DNA from: Glandiceps talaboti
Taxonomy: Eukaryota > Hemichordata > Enteropneusta > Spengelidae
Length of the DNA: 64,000 nucleotides
Assembly: GCF_964340395.1 (NCBI RefSeq)
Contig: NC_135552.1
Span: 13,409,694 to 13,473,693 of the forward strand
Reading direction: 5' to 3'
Part shown: piece after piece, positions 47,501-58,704 of the stretch
Numbering within the stretch: position 1 is the stretch's first letter
Layout of the letters: each line of letters begins with the position of its first letter
Program-made: the position numbers and the translations under genes
The notes under the pieces: generated by a model
Told to the model about the DNA's origin: nothing
Seen by the model: only the letters and a program-made list of their open reading frames with translations
Databases searched by the model: none

Positions 47501-50500
47501 ATTTATACAAATGTTAGTATGGAATCTAGTACGTAGGAAACCCGACAAGACTTGTTACTATCATTAGTTCAGATGAATGCAAATATAAATAAGCAGTGAT
47601 AGACACACAGAGAACGAGATGCAACATTGACAACTGTGTGAAAGTGGGAAGTGGGTTGAAACACACTGCTCTATGGCCAGAACAGATCTCGCAAGCTTGA
47701 TACGTTCTTGGTTATTTCTGGCTCACACAAAACTGACTACTCATCACTATTTTTACATTTCAAGTATAGAATTGAATAATGATAATCTCTCACTTTCTAT
47801 AATTAAATGGGTTTACAGCGAATGAAATGAAATATATCATTCAAGAAATCACATCAATACCATCTAGGTTAATGGTAGATTTTCTGCATGAAATGATGGA
47901 CGGATATGTTGACCTATAATTGTGAGAGACTTTATAGAACAACGACTAAACACCATCAACAAAAGAGAAGGATTTTATTGGTAAACCTAGGGTACAGTCA
48001 GGTGACAACCTTGCCCCTGAGTAGCATGTGCCCCCCCCCCCCCCATGCAGAATACATGGCATTGTATGGGGAGATGTGCAATGCATCTTGGAACTGACAA
48101 CTGGTATATTACAGTGTTGTTTGCACTGTCATAAATGTACTGAAGTCATTTTACATCCGTGTAATACACATGTTTCTCCTAAAGAATTGTAAAATTAATT
48201 TGTATAATTTTTGACATTCTTAGATCTTCATAGCTTCACAGAGATTGAGATTGGAACCTAGGAAGTGGTCAGTTGGTTTTTCAATTTTACATCCGACAAT
48301 TTTGTTCGTCCCACTTATATGCTTTTTTGGAGTTTCATACTTGTTTGTCTTGTCTTGTTCAAGTTCATGTTGCTAGGTGGGTGTGTTCTAGGACATATCA
48401 CTCAAAAGTTCATTGAACAGTTGTCATAAAAATTGATATATGAAAATATTGGGGTAAATCTTTCATTCCAGGACAGCCAGTCTCACAGTTCGGGGAATGG
48501 ACAGAGAACATGCTTGCAAGATCAATTCAAACCAACCTACCTACCTACCACATCATGCACGGGAGTAAAGAAAGCATGAACAGGAGGGGGGAGGAGGAGG
48601 AGGAGAAGGAGGAGGAGAAAGAAGACCCACCGTGCGTTAGCATATCCTCCACTATGATCTGTGTAATGTTTAACATGCCAACAGCTTGGCCAGCAAATAA
48701 TGAGATGAAGAAACAAAAAGATGGGAAAATATACACACAGAAAGCATGTCAGTTGCAGAAATGTATTAAAATGCAAAGAACTGTACAATTTTTTTTATTA
48801 GAAAGATAATTAAGGCAAATTAAAAGTTAATGATCCATTCAGGCAAAGCATGTGAATTATATGAATCCTTTTCACCCATATCATGGTTAATAATGTGCAC
48901 TGAATGTCAACAAGAACACCTCCCTATGAATTCTTGCAAATAATGAAAGAAAATGTGTTACTGTTCCTTGTGTTGAGCTGCTGAAGAAAGATGTGTTGTT
49001 TTGATAGGGATGCAAATTTATTATTTTGATAGAGAAGCATGCACATTGTTATCTCTAAAAGATAATAACCATGATATTGTCATCTCAGTACTTTTATATT
49101 TCACTGTAACCATTTTGTAGTCTTGGCAAATTGTTCATGTTCAATGTTTCAGCAGAGTTGCTTGAACAAAATATTTGTTTTCAGAATATGTTTTTGTATA
49201 TTTCACCATTATCTTACATTGAAATCATAGACATATCCTATTCATGCATTACATGAAAAATTTTCACCTAAAATTACTAAATTTTAAAAATGATTTTTTT
49301 AGGTGTTTCAGTAAGAGCTAAGAATATGTGATACTTATCTATTTAAATACACAATATTACTTTTATTACGTAAGTTCATTATTCAAATTATTATATTTGT
49401 TATTATTATCAATAATTACATCATTATTTTTTTAAAAACATTACTATTGTTGTAACAATGCAATTATATTACCTTTGCTTCTAAAACTCATACTTCTCCA
49501 TTTAGTAACAGTGCCGCCGTGCTGTCCCTTTTCTAACTTGTCCAGTTCCTTGTTTGCTCTGTGTCTGGCCTCTTTCTCTGCCATCTTGAGAGCAGCTTTC
49601 TTGCCTTCAGCAATGTGTGCATTTAACGATTCATACAACACATCAGCTTCTGGGGGTGGTGGAATCTTACCACTTAGTATGTCTGCAGCTCTGATTTCCA
49701 TTCCATATAAACTATAAGAAAGTGAAATACAGTGTTTTTTGTTTAGAAAATCTTGAATTGAAAGTTAAAGTAGACATCCATGGATTGAGTATTTAGTTTG
49801 GATTTTGGATTTATAAAACAATTTTATCATGGCTCCCTACTTGACAATCAATGTGAAAAAAACATTGAACAAGTGTGTGTTTGTAACTCAATACATTGCA
49901 CAAAACTAAAAAATGTGTCAAACGTTTGTTATTGTACGTACAATAACAAATATTTTACACATTTATCAAATTTTTGCAATATATTGAGTAACGAACAAGG
50001 ACTTGGTATATGTTGTTTCACATTGTCTTTTCAAGTAGGAAGCCACGATAAAATTGTTTTATAAATCAAAAATACAAAACAAATACCCAATCCTCATTCA
50101 GATGGCCACTTTAAAGACACACAGTACATGTAGCTGTATCTTTTGAGAAATATTTTCTATACTGTTTTCGTTCTATTGTTGTGTTCTGTAAGAAGATTTG
50201 GATCTTGATGTTCTGTTTTCTCTGACAGCATATTTTATCATGTGATAATTCCTTTGACCTCTGAATAGCCTTTTACCATATAGGCCATCATACAAATATC
50301 AGTCACACTCCTTGACTTGTTGACATCATTATTTCCACTCTACATGCTACACATGCATTACTACTACAGGCACGCATGAAAATGTGGGCATTAGAGACCA
50401 ACTTACTTAGCATTGGAACTCTTTCTTTCAATGAGTGCAGCTCCTTCCACTGAAATGCCAGCATAAAGACCTTTAGTCTTACTGTAGGTATAGACAGCAG

Positions 50501-51072
50501 TCACACCACGGGCTGCTACATCACCTTCAACACTGCGACCCATTGGTCCCGCTGCTACAGAGAAGTTAGCACCAAGGGTTAAATTACCACCTTTAGAGAA
50601 AGCTTCAATTGCACTCTGGGTATTCAGAATAAAGATGAAATCTGTCACCTGAAAAAAAGAAAGAAAGAGGACATGATATCAATTACCATTACTGCGTCAA
50701 TGGTATTGTAGCACAACTGTAAAGTTTGTGATAATTTTAAAAAATATGTTTATCTACATGCCAATCCATCGCTGTTGTTACCCATTTATCAGGCCCTATT
50801 TATATTAACTGCACTGCCAAGGTATAGATGTGAACCTTGCCTGGTGATTATATAAGATCATGTAACATACACTATTGTTCTACATTGAAGATTTGACTTT
50901 TTTGGACATAACTTGAAAATCACTGATCTGATCACTTTCATTTGGACAGTTTTTCACCTGCACACCCTAATAAATGTTCTCGCCAAATATCAAGGCAATA
51001 GGCCCAGTGGTTTTTGACATTCAATCATTTATACACACCCACCCACACATGCGTGTGCGTGCAAATGTGCGT

Positions 51073-51114
<42 letters not shown>

Positions 51115-54100
51115 TTCTCGATGCCTATAGCACTTCTCTGACTTTCTATAAAACTACCTAACTTCAGTTGTGTCAAAATTAATTTGTACCTCACAAAAGA
51201 TAAAATTATAAATATATAGTTTAATTTTACCAAAAAAATCACATGTTAATGTCTCTTTGAAATATATGAGTGTACTGAGTTGTAAATAAAGTTTAAATAT
51301 TTCACTAAAGAAGTAATCACATTCATGACAGTAACTTAGACACCTGTCAAGACCTTATCATGTTAAACGGAAAATTTCTGAAACTTTGGAGGAACTTTTC
51401 CATCATGAGTAACTAGAGCATGACTACTGACCTTTACATGATAGTGTAGAATTTCACTGGCTAGCCTACATGTACAGTTGATTAACTGCTTATGACTTGA
51501 AAGGGTACAATGTACCTTTAGGAAAATTACCAACACTTTGGTGGGACTTTTCCATCCTGAGTTGACTACACCATGTGTCTACTGACCATTACACGATACT
51601 ATAGTATTTGACACACTGCTTTAGCCTATACATTTACATTTGATTAGGTTATTATGAGTGAAAGGGACACAACCTACCTCAGCACCAAACTCTAAACCTC
51701 CGCCAATTCCAACCAAACCAATGGCTGATGGAGCTGACCATCCTGTACAATACAGGGGAAACAAGACTGATTATATCAACACAATTTTTACTTGAAGGTT
51801 TCACACTCAGAAGACATGAAAATACATGCATACTATAAATATTTCAACAACAGCATTTTTATCCTAGGATGATATATTTAAAGAGTTACCTTATTTAGAT
51901 GCATTCTGATTTCACTATATATGATAAGAAAAATTCATACCTTGTTTTTGTTCCAAAATTTCTATAAATAGCACTGAAAGCTCACATTTACAATTGCAGA
52001 CATCAGACATGGACGAAGGGAACCTGTTACAAACAGGGAAAGTCAACAAATGAATTGGATTACTAACACTTGGCTCAGCATGTTGGAACAGCAGATACTT
52101 GTATTACACACCATGGTTTGATAAGAACAGTTTTATGGCCTCTTTATATGTATATGAAATGCCATGGGGAACTGGAAATTTGTTTGTGAATGTGAACTAT
52201 TATGTAAAGTGGCCATGAAACTGTTCTTATCAAATGATGGAATGTAATACAAGTATTTTTGTACTTCCAACATACTGTGCCAAGTGTTATTAATCCAATT
52301 CAGTTGTGTACTTTCCTTGTTTGAAACAGGTTCCAATCCTCCACGGTCTGATGTCGGCAGTTGTATCACATTACAGTAGTGTTTTTATGACATACCACAG
52401 TGGAAACTGGTGGTATTCTCAATTATTTAAAAGACAACTTGAAACTGACATTTGCCTATTTTATTCCTATATCTCTGATAGGGTAATTAATATAGAATCT
52501 ATAACATACTTACTGTTTGTGAATCTATCTAGTTTAGCCACTACCAGACCACTACCACCTCTAGCTCCAAAGAAAAAAGCAGCTCGAACCACAGTGATGA
52601 CAGCAATGCCATAACAATTCATGACGATGCCAGCTGTAGATAAAATGTATGCATTCCTGTTAGCATACTAAAACTAAGAAAACTGTCATTTTATTTGTAC
52701 CGTGAATTTGTTGTAAAACTCAGATTTCATCTGTTTGATGTGATGTTATTTAGATGAAGAAATCTGTAGAATTACATGATACAACTGTATTAGGATGATT
52801 GTACTGAGTGAAAGAAGAACAATTCTTGATGGTTTAATCTACAAAAAATACACATTTTTCATTATTTTCCCCACCAAAAATGACATTTTTTAACCACTGA
52901 CACATTATTTAGTACTTCTATAAACAGTGAATGTTTGGCCAGAAGGTAATTTATTATTATCAATATAAGTTTGAATAGTTCGAGATTGGCCTTTTTGGCA
53001 AAAACTATTTTGAACCAAAATATACAGTGACTAAATAAATAAATTAATCTTTCAATGAATACAATCATGTACTTTGCCTTCATCACAAAACAAAATAAGA
53101 GAGAAAATTAAAACATGAATTTGCATTTCTTTAGAGATGAATTACATGCAAACAACAGCAAAGTAAAGGAAACTCTCCTTTTTCATTTTTTTCTTTTTCT
53201 TTACTTTGCTGTTGTTTGGATGAAATTGTGCCTCTTTTTATTTCGAAAGAAATGGAGTTTCTTATGTTGTATTTTTTTCTCATTAAAAAAACAACAACAA
53301 ACATTTGTCATAATTGTAATATTTACCTGGAATGATTTTATCAGGTCCTACTTTACTGGAAGGAACTGTAAATTCCTCCAAAATCTTGGCTGCTTTCTTA
53401 CATTCTGATTTCAGTTTCTTCGGAAATGGTGAATGCACCACTGTGAATGAAAAAAAAATTACATAAATAAAAAATTTAGTGACTATAATACCTCCAGCTT
53501 GAGTGATTTCTGTGTCTGTTGAGAGTATGTTTTTTCCAAAAATATGACCTGACAAGTAAACTCGTGTACACTCGCCATTACTTCTGAGTGAGGCAAGGAG
53601 CTGTTGGTAGATATATTCATTTTGTTAATAATTTGGGTTATAGCACATCAGACATTTTAGTGCCTGTAAGTTGTGATAGTTTTTTTTAATTTATTTTTTA
53701 TGACAATGATTATATTTCCATTGGCATTTTTATTTTGTATTGGTCACAACCCATATTTCAAATGACAAGTACCATTGACATTTTAAAGAACCCCTATATT
53801 GGAATATTCAATATAAGTTTCCGTAATCTATATACTACATGTTCCGGTAAAATCACTCCCTGCCACACCCACCATATGATGGAGACGGTGGTTCCGACAT
53901 GTCGGATGGGGGAAATGCACTTGTGTGCCCAGGCAATGTACAATCAGAGGCAAAGTGTAGTTTTACGTCGCATGACAACGACTCCTGGAACTAAACCATC
54001 TTTCAGTTTGACTGTCAAACATTAAAATGTATTCTTTATGCGAAACCCTTCTTTTGGTAGCTTACACCGTGACAGCAGTAGTACATTATCATGTACGGAT

Positions 54101-54193
54101 ACCACTACTTTTTGTGATGCAAATTTCTCGTAAGTCGTAGAACGATTCTGCGTCGATGTTGAAATAAAATTGATGAAACTACTAACACTTACT
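44180..54193 (-). CDS. SH3YL1: SH3YL1 (SYLF + SH3 adaptor), 393 aa
   Basis: SH3YL1/Ysc84 proteins bind phosphoinositides through the SYLF domain and partners through the SH3 domain, acting in membrane ruffling and actin remodelling. Coding exons on the - strand: 54193 (A of the start codon only), 53440-53327, 52633-52514, 51742-51678, 50648-50407, 49711-49473, 45234-45037, 44382-44180. The total is 1182 nt with consistent phases. SYLF motifs (about 1-205): KLKSECKKAAKILEEF, GPDKIIPAGI, GARGGSGLVVAKL, WSAPSAIGLVGIGGGLEFG, FSKGGNLTLGANFSVAAGP, LYAGISVEGAALIERK, and then GMEIRAADILSG. A charged helix and a Ser/Thr/Arg-rich linker (262-326) follow. The C-terminal SH3 (about 338-393) shows CRAMYDF, NDWWEGSVRGKTGIFPANYV. 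Human SH3YL1 is about 342 residues, so the linker is longer here. Confidence 0.95.
44449..44600. repeat. GA / CAGA / GT compound microsatellite
   Basis: GGGA, GA, CAGA and GT blocks follow in succession within SH3YL1 intron 7. Confidence 0.93.
45037..45234 (-). CDS. SH3YL1: SH3YL1 Ser/Arg-rich linker exon
   Basis: It encodes KKKSSESSSRSQSGSAPSSP, then EKRTSVTRTATTRTASSTKV and on to SSLASI. It is low-complexity, basic and phosphorylatable. Phase 1 at both ends lets it join the neighbouring exons, and skipping it would also preserve the frame. Confidence 0.85.
47012..47360. mobile_element. TTAA-type MITE, copy A
   Basis: The arms AGTGGCCATATGAATG and CATCCATATGGCCACT extend inward over most of the element (AAAACAATTTT, TTTGTAACTCAATACATT and their inverses). 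The left flank is TTAA and the right flank TCAA. It lies in SH3YL1 intron 6. Confidence 0.75.
49473..49711 (-). CDS. SH3YL1: SH3YL1 exon (end of SYLF, charged helix)
   Basis: It encodes LYGMEIRAADILSGKIPPPP, then EADVLYESLNAHIAEGKKAA, and a KMAEKEARHRANKELDKLEK helix. Confidence 0.95.
49769..50110. mobile_element. TTAA-type MITE, copy B (intact TTAA duplication)
   Basis: TTAA at 49765-49768 and 50111-50114 flanks the ends AGTAGACATCC and GATGGCCACT. The interior inverted arms match copy A. A TTAA duplication is the signature of piggyBac-type transposition. It lies in SH3YL1 intron 5. Confidence 0.85.
50407..50648 (-). CDS. SH3YL1: SH3YL1 exon (central SYLF)
   Basis: It encodes VTDFIFILNTQSAIEAFSKG, then GNLTLGANFSVAAGPMGRSV, and LYAGISVEGAALIERKSSNA. 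The donor is CTAA|GTAAGT. Confidence 0.96.
51056..51113. repeat. (CA)n microsatellite
   Basis: A CA/GT array preceded by CGTGCAAATGTGCGTGCA. Confidence 0.92.
51678..51742 (-). CDS. SH3YL1: SH3YL1 exon (WSAPSAIG)
   Basis: A 65-nt exon coding WSAPSAIGLVGIGGGLEFGA-E, a highly conserved SYLF segment. Confidence 0.95.
51988..52365. mobile_element. Inverted-arm MITE, copy 2 (near complete)
   Basis: The left arm TTGCAGACATCAGAC...GGAACCTGTTACAAACAGG is matched by an inverse right arm ending GGTCTGATGTCGGCAG. The arms continue through AATTGGATTACTAACACTTGG / CCAAGTGTTATTAATCCAATT. About 100-bp arms are visible. It lies in SH3YL1 intron 3. Confidence 0.75.
52514..52633 (-). CDS. SH3YL1: SH3YL1 exon (GARGGSG)
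   Basis: It encodes GIVMNCYGIAVITVVRAAFF, then FGARGGSGLVVAKLDRFTN. The GGSG loop is a family signature. Confidence 0.95.
53149..53220. repeat. Hairpin with 20-bp perfect arms
   Basis: CAAACAACAGCAAAGTAAAG and its inverse CTTTACTTTGCTGTTGTTTG are separated by a T-rich loop of about 30 nt. Confidence 0.85.
53327..53440 (-). CDS. SH3YL1: SH3YL1 first internal coding exon
   Basis: It begins TG-GTG-CAT after the acceptor TCATTCACAG. With a preceding A it gives MVHSPFPKKLKSECKKAAKI, then LEEFTVPSSKVGPDKIIP, aligned with the N-terminus of vertebrate SH3YL1. Confidence 0.92.
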
Positions 54194-54403
54194 TTTGGAA
54201 TGATATCCAGTTCAGATGGAACTCAGATCCACAAAATCAGTATCAGACTGGTGAGCTGTGGACACAAAATATCTGTTTTTCTGTACTTTGGAGTTTGCTT
54301 TCGCTATGTTATTTTCGCCATTTTCGGTATCGAGTTTGTTCGTTACTACACATCTCCACGGTAATCCGGAAATATTAAACGAAGGTAACGAGAGAGTTGT
54401 CAC
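54193..54403 (-). other. SH3YL1: SH3YL1 5'UTR exon supplying the A of ATG (predicted)
   Basis: The donor CATTCCAAAA|GTAAGTG ends in A exactly as needed to create ATGG with the next exon. An upstream 63-codon uORF opens at 54403. The 5' boundary is not defined. Confidence 0.55.
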
Positions 54404-54466
54404 TAGTGGGTGTATACCCCAAAGATCTTGTCGGAACGGAAAAATGACCTACTTCCCTGATTTATA

Positions 54467-54569
54467 ATGGTACAGCCCTACAGTTGTGAACGTCAAAATG
54501 GCGAAGGCCTATCGGCTGAACCGTCCACTTTTCTCATCGACCGTGCAGTGCTAATCCAGAAGCTAAACC
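54467..54569 (+). CDS. Candidate first coding exon of an unidentified gene
   Basis: From ATG (54467) a 34-codon frame (MVQPYSCERQNGEG, STFLIDRAVLIQKLN) runs open to a good donor, ACC|GTAAGT, in a CpG-containing region divergent to SH3YL1. I do not recognise the product. A second possible exon at 56979-57036 needs phase 0, whereas this one ends in phase 1, so at least one more exon would be required between them. Confidence 0.3.
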
Positions 54570-54828
54570 GTAAGTAGGGCTTCTTCACGAAAAGTTTTAC
54601 ACTTGTCATTTTCTTGCTAAAGGTGTCTGCGATGTTTTTAGCGTTGTCAACTGCGTAAAATGCAAAGAAGTCCAATACTTCCAAGAGCAATAACAACAAT
54701 ATTTTTTGAAAAGTGTACTTTCCAGCACGTACACACGTTACATCGTTAGTCATACATGAGTTTACATTCGTTTCCATAGCGGCAGGGGCCATTTTATAGG
54801 GGAAAATGAAGACCTTTACTTCGAACAT
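54493..54828 (-). other. Unassigned 111-codon open frame
   Basis: It starts MFEVKVFIFPYKMAPAAMET and contains one probable membrane-spanning stretch (ILLLLLLEVLDFFAFYAV). No family is recognised. It overlaps the + strand exon candidate, so at most one of them is likely real. Sequence composition alone does not decide. Confidence 0.2.
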
Positions 54829-56978
54829 GAAGTCAGTGCATAATCGTTCGACCCTGTAATTGTACGCTGAATAGTTAATATGCGTGGAAATTTCTGAAAA
54901 AATTGTTTAGCCTGCCACTAAATTACGCCACAATCACGATTTGTTTAAGTTTGTGTCAACTGTCACCCGGCGGCAGGCCCAATCAAACAATGGCGGTCTC
55001 TTTACACAGCTCAGCTGTATAGTATACCCTGGGACAAGTGCAGTTTGTTACGTTGTAATCATTAGGTAGTCAGCTGGTAAAGATCTATCTACCGTATATT
55101 ATTTTAGACGTCACAAATTTGTCTAAAATACCCAAAACATTTCCCTAAATTTTCACACCTGTAAGTGTTTATGTCACGGTTTGTATTGGCATTTAAAAGT
55201 CTTTTAATTACATTACAACAGAGTTATACTAGTATGTTACAACAATATACATGCACATTTAAACGTCATCTATTTGTATTGGTATACTTTGTTATATACA
55301 TTTGTTTTGAGAGTTGAAGGTGTTCCTTTGGGCTATTGTGTATTGTGGTGCTATGTATGTCAGGTGTTGTCATCTAGTATCTACTGAACATACAGGTTAC
55401 AACCATGTGTAGCTCTCCCTGTTACTAAATTGATTTAAAAAAGGAGTGAAAGACTTAGTTATAATTACATCAAGGTGTTATTTTGTGTTTGGATAATTAA
55501 ATTAATTTGATAGTGATGAGTTACACTTAGAGGATCAAATATTATTATTTTATGGTTGGTTTTTATTTGCATTGAGAAACTTATAAATGATATTGTATAA
55601 TTAACCATATCATTTGACTGAAAATGTCTAAATTATTCAATAACATACTTTTACATGTGAAATCTTAAAGTATACCATTGAATAATTTATACCTTTGTGG
55701 TAATTGGAAGTTTCTCCATCAACTGCAAACACATATTAAATACTTCATTACACAGTTAATAAAATAAGCGTTTCATACAAAAGTGAGATAACAATGGCTT
55801 TCCCCTTCCAGGAGTGTTTGAATATTTCTGATTCTGAAATATTATGGCCTTCATGATGTATCTGAACTGGTGATAACCAAGTTTATGTCTGTTACATGTA
55901 AAGGTCTGGCAGGCTGTGTGATTTGGCTCTTTCCTTTCCATTCTCTACCCTTGGTCACATTGGTGTCACAATGTATATTACCATATAGTCTATACACATT
56001 GATAAATTACTAAGTGATAAAATGTTATTATTATATGATGAGTTCACCTACTATTACATATAATGTTAAAGTAAAGTGGGGCACCAGTGTATGGGTACCA
56101 TATGTTTTGTATGACTATGAGACAAGTATAGCATGTATATTTACAACAGTCAAGTAAACTAATTGGATGGGTTGAGATCAGGTTACCAAGTTGTCGCAAT
56201 CCTTAAAAGTTGACTCAGAAAGTTTTGTACAGTAGTCCTTGCCAGTTTATGGGTTTTGTTTTGTTTTGTGGCAAACTGAGTAGACTAGCCCTCACTCACA
56301 TTCTTGTCAGACCACCTCAATGGTCATAGATATGTACATATGTAAACATTACATTTAGAGTGCCAATATATTGAAATTGCAAACAGCTAAATGCGTTTGT
56401 TGACTTTGAAAACTTCTCCTAAACCAGTCGTTGGCAGCTTTAAAACAAAATAAAAACAGAACCGAAACAATATATGGCAGAGCCTCACTAGTAATTTCAA
56501 TGTCACATAGTTAGCCGTTATTGAATTAAAAGTTAATAAAATAATATTTTGGCCTTATAAAACCTACTAAATACCAACATTTTAGGGTGTAATCACATAC
56601 TTTATAGAAACCAAAGAGTTATAGAGTTTGAATTTAACAAGTAAATATTTTTGGCAGATTAAGGACCCAGATGTTTACACCCATTACCAATTACCAATTA
56701 GACCCACAGGAATTGTATATATTGGCATACAGATGTTTTCAGCTACATAGGTACCATGGTGTTACACGTTCCACAATCCTATGATCTGAGAGCTGATAAT
56801 TACAAGCAAAAAAGAGCTGATAATTACAAGCAAAAAGGAGTTAAACTAGACATGGAGTTTCCTTGAATATCTAGTTATAATTTCAGCATTTTTGATAAAC
56901 CTCATATTGTAATAAAGTATTTTGCTTTACACATATTCAATTCACAGTAGTCCTGAAATGAAACTTTTATGTTTACAG

Positions 56979-57036
56979 TCAGAATTAATAAGGACACGCT
57001 CTGGTCGACATACGAACCATAAAAAGGGTGTTTTTG
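56979..57036 (+). CDS. Candidate internal exon, unidentified
   Basis: Between the acceptor ATGTTTACAG and the donor TTTG|GTAAGA lies an open 19-codon stretch, SELIRTRSGRHTNHKKGVF, in phase 0. The RTRSGR motif is common in basic tails of nuclear proteins. Assignment is speculative. Confidence 0.25.
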
Positions 57037-58374
57037 GTAAGACAATGAAAACGTTTAAAATTTATGGATGTTTTAGGTCGTTTTGTATCTAGTGTAAAAT
57101 AAATTCGCTGGGTGGGAGGGGACTTAATCTGATTCTTTATACCTCTCTAGTTCATACATAGTCATGACTTCGAAATGTTTTAATTAGTCTCTGCATTGTT
57201 TACATTTTACACATACTTTAGCATTTGTGGATTAAGTTTACAGTGTTTTAATTATCAAAGCCAGGGATTATATGGAGATTAATTTTACAGATGAGATGGG
57301 TTGTTAACAATGTTATTGTCTCTAGCAAAGTAGTAACCAACAGTTGATATTGAAACTAATTCTTTATATTCCATTGTGTGTTAATCATGATTAAGTATGT
57401 TAGACACATCTTGACTGTTAACAGTTAGCAAGTTATTTGCATATATTTAAGATTGATTGGGTGGGTGAACTAATTTGAGAGTGGAATCAGACCCTGGTCA
57501 TGTATACACATGTATGATAATAGCTTTGGTTTCCTATGATGAGGGTGTATATATGGTTGTGATGGACTCAGCAATGTCATTGTTGTGATGTCATGAAAGT
57601 ACATGAGAGACATTGCTGAGGCAACCAAGACTATTAAGAGGCAAGGGGTATTTCTAGGTTGCCTCAAATAACCAAAGCCTAGCATTACTATACTATAAAA
57701 ACTATTGTGCATACTATTTCCTAATATTAAATGTATTGTATTATAGAACTGAACAGCATGCATTCCCAAATAGTCTGGTTCTTGAGTTTATATGATTCCA
57801 GGCTAAGATATTCAATATACTGGTATATGTAGTACAATATGACAGAACCCGGCCATGACACATGAGTGCAAGTATGGTGTATTCAGGGTGTTTGCATGAG
57901 TGCTTGCCATGTTCTCTGCACCCATACTTTCACGAGCGTAGCAAGTATGAGTGCAAATACTCCTGAGTACCAACACTGGCACTCGGCCAGTATGGTGTTC
58001 TGTTATCATTAATCATTACATATATTTATCCGAAACAACAAATTTCCGTAAAAATGAATGTGATCAAATTATGTGATCACACGCATTCATGTAGAACAAA
58101 TGATTGCATACTCATTTGCATATTATTTGCATGCAGGTATGCAAAAAATGTTTTTTGATATTGCACTGCAGTGCAAATACCACTAGTATGTACGCGCACC
58201 AGTGCAAGTAATCTCTGGTACATATGTAATAATAAACACAGTCCTATGACATATATTGTAACAAGTCTGTAAGGTACACCATGTCAGGGCACCCTCATGC
58301 ATTGGCCTACCCAGAATAGAAAGAGAAGACGTAAGACCAACAAGGCAGAACGATGTATCTTAACAGTCTTTAAA

Positions 58375-58704
58375 AGTGGCCATATGGATGAAAAATGGGT
58401 ATTTATTTTGGCTTTTAAATTGATGAAAGAACTCTTCTGTGCTTTTATACTTGAAAAAATAATATGAAGCAACATAGAGTAATTCCTTGTTTGTGACTGA
58501 ATAAATTACAAAAACTACAAAATGAGGGAAAAGTTTATTAATGACAAACTTTTTACACTTTTCAATTGTTGCAATTTATTGAGTTACAAACATGGACTTT
58601 GTATATTGTATCACATTATTTTTTCAAGTACAAAAAACACAAGAGTTGTTTTATCAATTAAAAATCCAACCATATCTAGCTATTTGTCATACACAAGCTG
58701 CACT
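58375..58704. mobile_element. TTAA-type MITE, copy C (decayed)
   Basis: The left end TTAA-AAGTGGCCATATGGATG matches copies A and B. The interior carries CCTTGTTTGTGACTGAAT and its inverse. The right end, CACT followed by TTCA, is eroded. Confidence 0.65.

Noticed and set aside
53735-54025. 96-codon + strand frame with a GC-richer core
   Set aside because: No recognisable domain; it lies antisense within the SH3YL1 first intron and may be a repeat remnant.
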